Below, piece by piece: positions 46,801 through 55,800 of a stretch of DNA of 64,000 bases (positions are counted from its first letter, which is position 1; the number at the start of each line of letters is the position of its first letter). A model generated the notes under the pieces. It was not told the DNA's origin. It made no database searches and saw only the letters and a list, made by a program, of their open reading frames with translations. Both the position numbers and the translations under genes were made by a program. The stretch is taken from positions 12,677,955 through 12,741,954 of the forward strand of contig JABAKD010000009.1 in the NCBI GenBank assembly GCA_012845835.1, written 5' to 3'. This DNA comes from Undaria pinnatifida (taxonomy: Eukaryota; Sar; Phaeophyceae; Laminariales; Alariaceae).

Positions 46801-49800
46801 AGCACGCCGAGTTTTCATGGACCAGGGACTGGGGGGTTACTCAACCTATCTGTTTCCGATATCGACCAACACTTTCAATTTCTACAGTGAATACTACGAA
46901 AATCGGACTACTCCAACGCAAAAGTAAAAAACAGTTGTAAAAAGTACCCAAAAACATGGCTACCTCGCTTGCAGCATCGTTTGCATCGACCAAACAGCAC
47001 TAACACTTCCACTTTCACCTTCACCCCACCGGCAACCACCGTGTGCATGCCATACCCGGGTAAGCATCCGCGTACCCTTAAGAGCATACCACGTACCTGG
47101 TATACCGTGTTCGTTAGCTCCAAGCGGGGCAGGTTTCAAGTCATTGTATTACGTCTCCCAACCACAGGGTAGAGGCAAGTCGAGCACAGAATTCATGCGT
47201 GAGACCTCTGAGAAGAGAACTCGAGCGTAAGACCTCCGACAAGAGTGAGCTCCCGAGCGAGAGCGCACAGCAGTATGCCATCAAGAACGCCAACCAGGTA
47301 CTACTAGGCACCCAATAATAGTCCAGAAGCCCGAACCGGCACGAAACTGATACGTAACTGTCATACTGAAAATCCCAAATCAACATACCGTATCCTACTG
47401 AGCACGCCATTGCAGCTTTTGTTACTGATAAATAGTACAAACTCGACCTTCACAAGTTCCAGCCCCAAACAGGGTGTCCTCAAAACGGCAAACACGTGAC
47501 TGCAGTAGGCTTTAACTTGCAATACCGATAGTATCGACTGACTACTGTGGCATTAACGGTTTCACCTGACCAAGGCTACCGTCGGGGAGGTCACTTTTGG
47601 GGCGTTTTCTTGCAGGGGCTCGGGGTCACTTGCGCGTGTAACCCTCCTCTCCCTTTGCGGTCTTCCGCGTTCGTGCGGTTTAACAGTTTGCGATAGGAAT
47701 CCGCAAGGGAATGGTCAGCTACGCTGCGCCGAGCACATGGCCTGATGTATTTTCTCCAGCGAGGTGCTGAGTGACTCGTGCGAGTGGCTTCAATCCAGTG
47801 GTGGAAAGGGGAGACTCCCCCGTCACGTAGCCTTGGTCACCTTCACCCTTACCTCATCGGCAACCAGCTTGTTCGTGTATACTCGGGTAAGTACCCGGAT
47901 GCCCTTAGAGTACACCCGGTATAACTTACCCCACAAACATACCCTTGCAGCTTTTGTTGCCATTACAAACTCGACCTACACAACTTCCTCATCCCAAGCA
48001 GGGCGTCCCCGAAAAACAAACACCTGCCTAGGCTGCACGCGTAGTATCAATTGTATCGGTTGAGCACTATTAACAGTTTCACCTTCACGCCGCCGGCTGC
48101 CAGCTTGTCCATGTTAGGCGTCACGCCCACCAAATCGATGCTCTGGTAACCAATGTCATCCCAGCCCAGGTCATCGATCATGATGAAAAACACATTGGGC
48201 TTGGGTGTTGCCTCCTTCGAGCTCGTCGACAACCCCGAGTCAGCGCTGGTGGCGGGGGCGGCATCACTTCTCTCACCGGCAGCCTCCTCTTTCTTCGCCA
48301 CCACAGTTAAACCTTGCTTAGTGGTGCCTTTCGATGCCGGTGTCAAACAGGTGATCCAGAAAAGGGCGGGGAGCGGGAAGAAGGAGGGGGGGGGTGGGGG
48401 GGAGCGGAGAGGGGGAAGAGGGGGGAAAGGATGACGGGGAAGGGGTTGGGGGGGGGGGGGGGAGGGGGGAGGGGCGTGGTATTGGTCGTTGAAGAGTTGA
48501 TTCTGGGGTTCGAATCCAATTGAAGTCGAACTTTTGTGTTTATTTGATCAAATAAAAAATCAAATGAACCACCTGCTGAGATCGCCTATTAATAGCCGAA
48601 AATTATGCTAATGTCAGGCCTGAACATGCTCGCAATATCACATTATACTGGTCAGCTACCTGGGGGTCAAAAAGGCAAAATATGCCAGAAATTCTGCCGG
48701 CGCAAGAAACCAAAGCCTGGCACGGACACTGGGTGTACTGATGTCACTGGGTAGAAAAAATGGTATTATGTGAAGACAACACACACTTGAGAACCCAAAA
48801 TATCCCGATGTCATACAATAAAAGAAAAATGGAAAGATTCAATAGCTGTCGCTAAAACGAGCGACAGCTGATAGATGTAACTGTCGTCAGACGTGTGCGC
48901 CCACGGGCCATTGGTTCGTGTGATTGCGAGGGGCACCACATGTGGAATAGAGCCGATGTGACGTTTGGCCCAGCAGAGCCTCAACGGCAGTTGCGTCCTG
49001 ACCTGCGCTCCCCCGTCCTGCCAAGTAGTGTCTACGGGAGAAATCGGCACACTTCCTCTATATCTCTTATGAGACGACCATTCCCCCCCTGTGTACCCTC
49101 TAAACTTGACGACACATAAAGGGGGAGGTTCGGCGGGGGCGCGTCGTCTGCAAACACCAACTCGACGACTTGGCCTCGAATGCCGTTCACGAGTCCACCT
49201 TGTTGGTACAGGTTCATCGTGAGCATGACCTTGGCTCCCTTAGCTAGGTGGAGGTCCCTCTCAAGCCCCTCCGCCGTGTCTGCTGTCGCCCTTCTGGCGT
49301 TGGCGCACGGACCGAGTTTGGGTCAATCGCCCCCAACGGACGTCTCTCCATGATGATCTACTCTCACCACGAGACAGCAGTAGATACACTCAGCGGACAC
49401 ACCCCTAGCGGGCACACACTCTCCATGTCCGCTGTCCGCTGGCCACTATTGTCGCCCTCTGCGCCCGTTGTCTGTGTGCTTCCCGCTGTGTGAGCGCTGT
49501 GTGCCGGCTGTGTGATCGGTGTGCGCTGCTGTTTTTGCCCGTGTGGTCTGCTGTATGTGTTTTGTTGCTCCGTGGTGGTCTGCCTACACCTGTAGTCTAA
49601 AATCAAATGACCCCACACTAGAATCAAGTTTAGTCGAACACACGCACGTGCAAACCATTTTGTGTGTTTTGTTGCTCCGTGGTGGTCTGCCTACATCTGC
49701 AGTCTAAAATCAAATGATCCCACACTAAAATCAAGTTTAGTCGAAGACACGCACGCTAACTATTTTTTTCTCATGGGAGCCTATATTGCGAGGCCCAGGT

Positions 49801-52800
49801 GTAGATGAGAAACTCGCTTCGCTCGAATAAACTATAGATGTATGATCGAAGATTTTGACGAAACTCATCTTTGCAAGCTGTGTGTGATACTCCGACCGCG
49901 TCTATTTCTAGAGGTGTGTCATTCTGACCAACAAGTTCTAGTATGTAGACCATGCCAGGATTCAAATGGACCAAACCCCAAGCTGCTGCTTACCGTGGAG
50001 GGGTCCACACGTAATTTGCTCACATCTGTCACCAGTGGTGTACCGAGTAAGACGTATGAAGAAAAAACGTGAAATATCCGTACACCTCGTTTAACTAAAA
50101 CCTTACCAACCGCGGGAAACACCCTCAGCACCTCAATGTGACAAGCTGGCAGAGTTTTTCTGAGACAAATTCCCGTACCCGCGCTGGACCATCCAGATCA
50201 AGCTGAACCAAAAATTGAACCATACTTGTCGTTGACAGCGTGGTCGATAACAAATCCGGACCGGATAGAAAAAGTCTGCATAGCTTTAAATACCGCATGT
50301 GCGCCTGAGGGGATATGGGCCCGAATCACATCTCGAGTATTGCGCAGACGAGGTACCACAGCAGTGTCATGCATTGATTGCCGCGTATACAACCAAAAAC
50401 GGTCTACACATCGCGCCTCCCGAAAACATCACGTCCTGCGACGTCAAAAAGCGGAGACGAAACACTTGTGGGGATTGAATATGGCCACAGCATACGAGCG
50501 CTCCGTCACAAAATACGAGTTACGTCTTAAAACATTGTGATGCACATGTTGTGCTGCGGCAACAAAGCAAAACTCGAACGCGAAGGGTAGCAAAAGGGTA
50601 TTGCCTACGGTTGGGAACAATAGGGATACCGACGGTGACGAGAGTAGCAACGTTTGAGTGCACTCTTATGAGCATTTGTTAGGGCACTTGCTGACAAGGA
50701 GGATGCCTCGCAATGGAAGTCTCTGTCTCAGGAAACTGATAATAAGGAAACACTAGCTTCCAGGAATCCACAGAACGAGCAGGTCGACCACAACCACGAG
50801 CATGTACCACCGTTTTAACAGAGCACGTGGTTTGAAAGGACCCGTTCCGGTCACAAAATTCTCAGCGAGCCGATGTGGTCGAAACGAGGTCACACCTCAA
50901 GCGGCACGCACCTGGGGTCATGCTCCAAGCTTGTCTATGTCTGTACTCGCGCACTCTTACTCGCATGATACGAGTCATTGTCAACCACTCCCGGTTCATT
51001 CGGACAATTTTTTTCCGTTTGTTTGCCCTTGGTCGAGGTTCCTTCTGTTTTTTTCGAATTGCCCATTACGAATCGATTGTCGTGGTCCCCCAAAAAATGA
51101 CTGAAGGGGCGATTTTCCGCCAGATCGTTCTCTACGGATACTACGTCGATTCGAGCGGGGTTTATTTTGCTGTATACTACGTCGATTCGAGCGGGGTTTA
51201 TTTTGCTGTATGCTGCACATCCCAATGCAGAGTATGACTACGTGTTTCTGCACTACTCAAGCACGCCATAAGAGCAAGAGGCAGAACCACAGGAAAAAAC
51301 ATGTTTCTCCGCACCTTTCCGTCTGTAAAAACGTGAATTTGTACTCCTGTGCTACAAAAAGCACGTCATCCGAACGGCATGTGCCTGTGTGAGGTGTCTG
51401 TATGACGTCAAGATCGAAATCATCTCCGCCTCCGATATATATCACATACAAGTTCTCTGTGCACCTACACTAAAACCAATTAGTAAGGGGTATGGGGGTA
51501 GTTTTACTTTTTCAGAACTTTTAATCTTTTTTGGCTGGTCTATCCGAACAGCCTACCGCTTTTTTGGGTCAAAATAGGCCTCCAATTCCCCCTTAACAGT
51601 ACTTGTATTGGAAATGCGTTGACAACTGTGTCTTTTTTTACTAGTCAACTTGTTGTTTTTTCGCCTCTTTGAGCCGGGAGTTTACCCGGGTATTACACGT
51701 ACCCGGAACTTCTGCGCGCTCTGTACAACCCTACCCGTACCCGGAACGTCTGTGAGTTCTATATGACATTTATACCCGTACCCGAAGTTTTTATTTGCAT
51801 TCTGTCCATAGGGTACAAACAGAATCATACCTGGGGTATTTACCCCGGGTATTACCATACAAGGAGCTTCTGTACGTTCTGTAGGACACTCATACTCGTA
51901 CCCGGAACTTCTGTAACTTCTGTAATCCGGTGCCACAAAGACCCGGGGTACGGGTGCAGCATTTTGTACCTGCCCGGGAGTTCTGTAAGTTCCGTACGCC
52001 CGTGCCACAATACCCGGAACTTCTGGAAGTTCTGTAAGACATTCATACCCGTACCCGGAACTTTTGGTAAGGTTCTGTTGTTATTTCATACCCGTATCCG
52101 GAACTTCTGTGAGTTCTGTAGGTCCCGTGCCACAATACCCGGGTTACGGTTAAAGCATGTTTTGTACCCGCCCGGAACTTCTGTGAGTTATGTATGCCTG
52201 TACCACAATACCCGGAACTTCTGTGAGTTTTGTAACACTTCCATACCCGTACCCGAAACTCCCTTACCCTTACCCGGAATATCTACAAATCCTACAGAAC
52301 ATAACCTTGCGAACATGTGCGAGTGAGCCATCGTCTATAGATCAAGCTTTGAAAGCACGTGCAGATGAGCTACCCTCCCATATCTCTGTTGATTTGGGAT
52401 TTTCAGTATGACAGTGACGTGTCATTTTCGTGCCGGTTTGGGCTTCTGGACTATTATTGGGTGCCTAGTAGTACCTGGTTGGCGTTCTTGATGGTAGACT
52501 GCTGTGCGCTCTCGCTCGGGAGCTCACTCTTGTCGGAGGTCTTACGCACGAGTTCTCTTCTCGGAGGTCTCACGCATGAAATCTGTGCTGGACTTGCCTC
52601 TACCCTGTGGTTGGGCGACGTCATACTATGACTTGAAACCTACCCTGCTTGGAGCTGCTTGGAGCTAACGAACACTCTAGAGCGAACCAATTCGGTTCAG
52701 CCTCATGAGGGGTCTACGGGTCAGCAGTATTGGAACAGGGCCGTGCTTTCATCGAAGCTTGGTGGGGAAGGCAGGAAACTGGTGGAGCTGATACACATAC

Positions 52801-55800
52801 GATAACGCCTCGTAAATTTGAAGGTGTGTTTTTCATGTTAAAATCAAACAGTCTTTGTAACTCCGAAAAACTTGTACCTGGTAGTATTTTTCTGGTGTAG
52901 ACAGGACCAGAAGGGAACTGGTGGAGCTGGTATACGTACAAAAACGATTTGGAGAAAAGGGTACGTCGGTGCATCATATTGAGAGGTGTACCGCTGATGT
53001 ATGGTATTGATGTTGGCACTGATGTATTCAATTTTGCGGGTATATTTTGTTTTCGCAGTAGTTTTCTGACTGATTGCAAAATAGAAGTCGGCATATTCAT
53101 GATTGATTGGTTGCTTTACCAACAGTATCATTGCGAATGCTTGTTCGCAAAGGAGGAGTGAAGCACGAAATGTTTTCGCGATGGTCGAATAGTTTGCGTG
53201 GCTGAGAGGGCTTTAGCTGTTCGTATCGACAGTGGCGGCATTTTAGTTGTTTCTTTATTCGATTTTTTTTTTCTTTTTGGAGCTATAGCAAGCAAAAGCC
53301 AAAAGGAGAGTATTTTCGGTTTTATGATGGTTTGCGAATCACCAATATTTCGGGAAATTACGCTTGTTGGCGAGGATTGGTTACACTGGCTTATAAGTTT
53401 TGCTGGTGTCTCTTGTTTGTGGTTGCCTACGTGTGTTGATAAGATGGGATGGGGCATCCATGTGACCGTACAATACATGACATACTGGTCTCAATGAGAG
53501 AGGGGATGCAAAGTCACAATTAATCATTGGATTACTTATGTTGATTTTCCGAACTTGATGAGTGGTTTTAATCTTGCTTGGGAATTAGAAGGATGAGATA
53601 TTTTGAGAATTCGATTTAATTCTCAAGCAAGTTTTTGCATTTGTTTTGCAATGAAAAACGGGGTGGCTTGTGGACGGTCAGATACTTTTTGTATCGGGGA
53701 GGGCTTAGGCTAATTTTCGCGTCGGATAAATTCTTTTTTGCGGACAAAACTTTAGGCTTATGTAAGTCTATTGTTTTACCGATATGATCTGTGTATTTAT
53801 GGCGGTAATAGGAGACAACGGAAGACCTTTGGCCGGGTGATCTTGCGATCTCTGGCATTATATATGTCGCATTAATTTTTGCCCTGATGGCGCGGCTGTT
53901 GTAATCTCTTTTTGTGATTACAATGGTTGTAAGTGAGAGTATGGGAGAGGTTTTTACTCATGGGGATAAGTTTCCTCTTGCCATTTTTGTTGTTCTACGC
54001 CATTTCTTATGCAGTCGGATTTGTCAGTCGAAAACGACCTTTTTCGACTGAAGCCAAAATCGGGCTTTCTTACGCAGCCGAAAAAGGGCTTTTTCAACTC
54101 AACTTTTTTCGACTGAGAATTCCGACTGGCGGATCCAGTCGAAAAACTCGACTTTTTCGACTTGATCCTCCAGTCGAAAATCTCAGTCGAAAAAGTTTTA
54201 CACGTGTTTTTTGAACCGATCGCATCGCCCATCCCACCACCAAACACACACCCACACGGCCACTCACCCATACGAGGTACCACACTGCAGCATCATACAA
54301 GGCGCTGACGCTGGCTTGGCTATCCCTGCTGTTGCTTCTCGCAGCAAGCCAGCGTAGCGCATTCCTAGTTCCGCTCGCCAGCAGCGTGTATCACACGACG
54401 GCAGCAGCGTGCGGTCTCGATCCCATGCTGCCAACAACGGCTGCGCCTGCTGTAGCTTTGGCGGCTCTCGGCTGAGTGCAACTCCACGAACGTAGCTTTG
54501 GCGGCTTTCGGCTAAGCCCAAAGCCACCAACTCGCTGGGACCAAGGTTCGTCGAGCCGTTGCTCGCGGAGACAGCGCGAGCACAGAGCTGCCAACCGATT
54601 TCGCCTACTGTACAGCAGTACTCCCTCACACCAACCGCCTCTAGGAAGAGCACAAAAACTATAAAATCAACTCACCACTCGAAAAGGGCCGTTTTCGACT
54701 GGGGGAATCCGACTGCATAAGAAATGGCCTTAGGTGATGGAATTGAGCCAATTGTTGATTCGTCACTGTCTTGAGAAGAATCCGGGAGGGTGTTGATTTG
54801 GGATTTTCAGTGTGTGAGTGACGTATCATTTTCGTGCCGGTTCGGGCTTCTGGACTAATATTGGGTGCCTAGTAGCACCTGGTTGGTGTTCTTGATGGTA
54901 GACTGCTGTGCGCTCTCGCTCAGGAGCTCACTTTCTCGGAGGTCTTACGCACGAGTTCTCTTCTCGGAGGTCCCACGCATGAGTTCTCTGCTCGACTTGC
55001 TTCTACCCAGTGGTTGGGCGACGTCATACTATGACTTGAAACCTACCCCGCTTGGAGCTAACGAACAATCTCAAGCCAGGAAAGCATGTGCAACTCATGT
55101 GTAGCTCACGTAGCTCACCGGTGAACTATCCAGTCGAAAAAAGCTAGCTCGAGCTACGGTGAGATAATCCATCTGGGGTGTGAAAGTTTCAAGTTGTGCT
55201 GGGTGTAGATGGGTGGAAATTCGTTCCGCACAGCCAGTGTCCGTGCTGGTGCATCATAGAGAGACGAGCTCTGTGGTCACAAACTACGAGGCAAAGATGG
55301 ACGTTGCAAATACAGCAAGGCGATTTGGATATGCAATGCCAACCGCAAGGAACGCGCGGGTAAATACTCTTCAAGTCATCACACCAGAGTACAGCATGCA
55401 GTACCTGTATGTAGATCCAAGTGCATCAAAATCTGACACAGCTCGAGCGAGGGTTGGTATGGTGCCTACTAATTAACTTGGAAACTTGTGTGTATTACCT
55501 GATATGTCGTCGCTGCCCACCGCCGCCGCCGCTGTCCTCGTCTCGTCCTGATCGAGCGCTGTCATCGACGCAGCAGGTCTTGGCATGCTGACGTTCTCCT
55601 CGATCGAGCTGAAAATGCCGGCAAGCCCAGTCAGCACGAGGGCAAACATCATTGCTCCCGCTACTCGCACACCAGCCATGCCGTGGCCTGCATTGCATCT
55701 GCTACTATTTGTGCTACTGCTGCTGCGCGTTTGTAGGTCCAATCTCCCGTGATCGCCACACCGAGTGGTCAGCGGCACAAGCTCCTCCTCCGAAGAGTTG

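Larger units (their letters stand above)
46950..48105 (-). pseudogene. Tandem decayed copies of the exon 2 / intron 2 junction
   Basis: Unit 1 is the true exon 2 end and about 240 bp of intron. Unit 2 (from about 47865) again starts 'acaagctgg(t)(t)gccg' and 'aagggtgaaggt', then the same intron blocks 'gttaat', 'cgatac', 'gaggac(a)ccctg', 'gtcgagtttgta', 'aacaaaagctgcaa' and 'tacccggg'. Unit 3 (from about 47050) restarts 'tggttgccggtggggtgaag'. MITE-1 and a solo LTR have inserted in unit 2. Without them the period is about 250-270 bp. Confidence 0.8.
52387..55067 (+). mobile_element. Non-autonomous LTR retrotransposon LTR-X, 2.68 kb
   Basis: LTRs at 52387-52674 and 54791-55067, both TGTTGATTTGGG...AACGAACA, in direct orientation. 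The 5 bp sequence 'atctc' lies immediately outside both ends (52382-52386, 55068-55072), which shows they belong to one insertion. A purine-rich 'agaagaatccgggaggg' precedes the 3' LTR. The interior has no gag or pol resemblance, and a typical TGG primer site is not visible after the 5' LTR. It contains a nested inverted-repeat element. Sits in sulfatase intron 1, antisense to the gene. Confidence 0.85.

Noticed and set aside
52359..52631. 90-codon frame also found at 47440-47141
   Set aside because: Similarity is explained by the shared LTR-X sequence; no sign of coding selection could be judged.
52675..52700. Primer-binding site for LTR-X
   Set aside because: The bases after the LTR do not begin TGG, and no tRNA match is apparent by eye.
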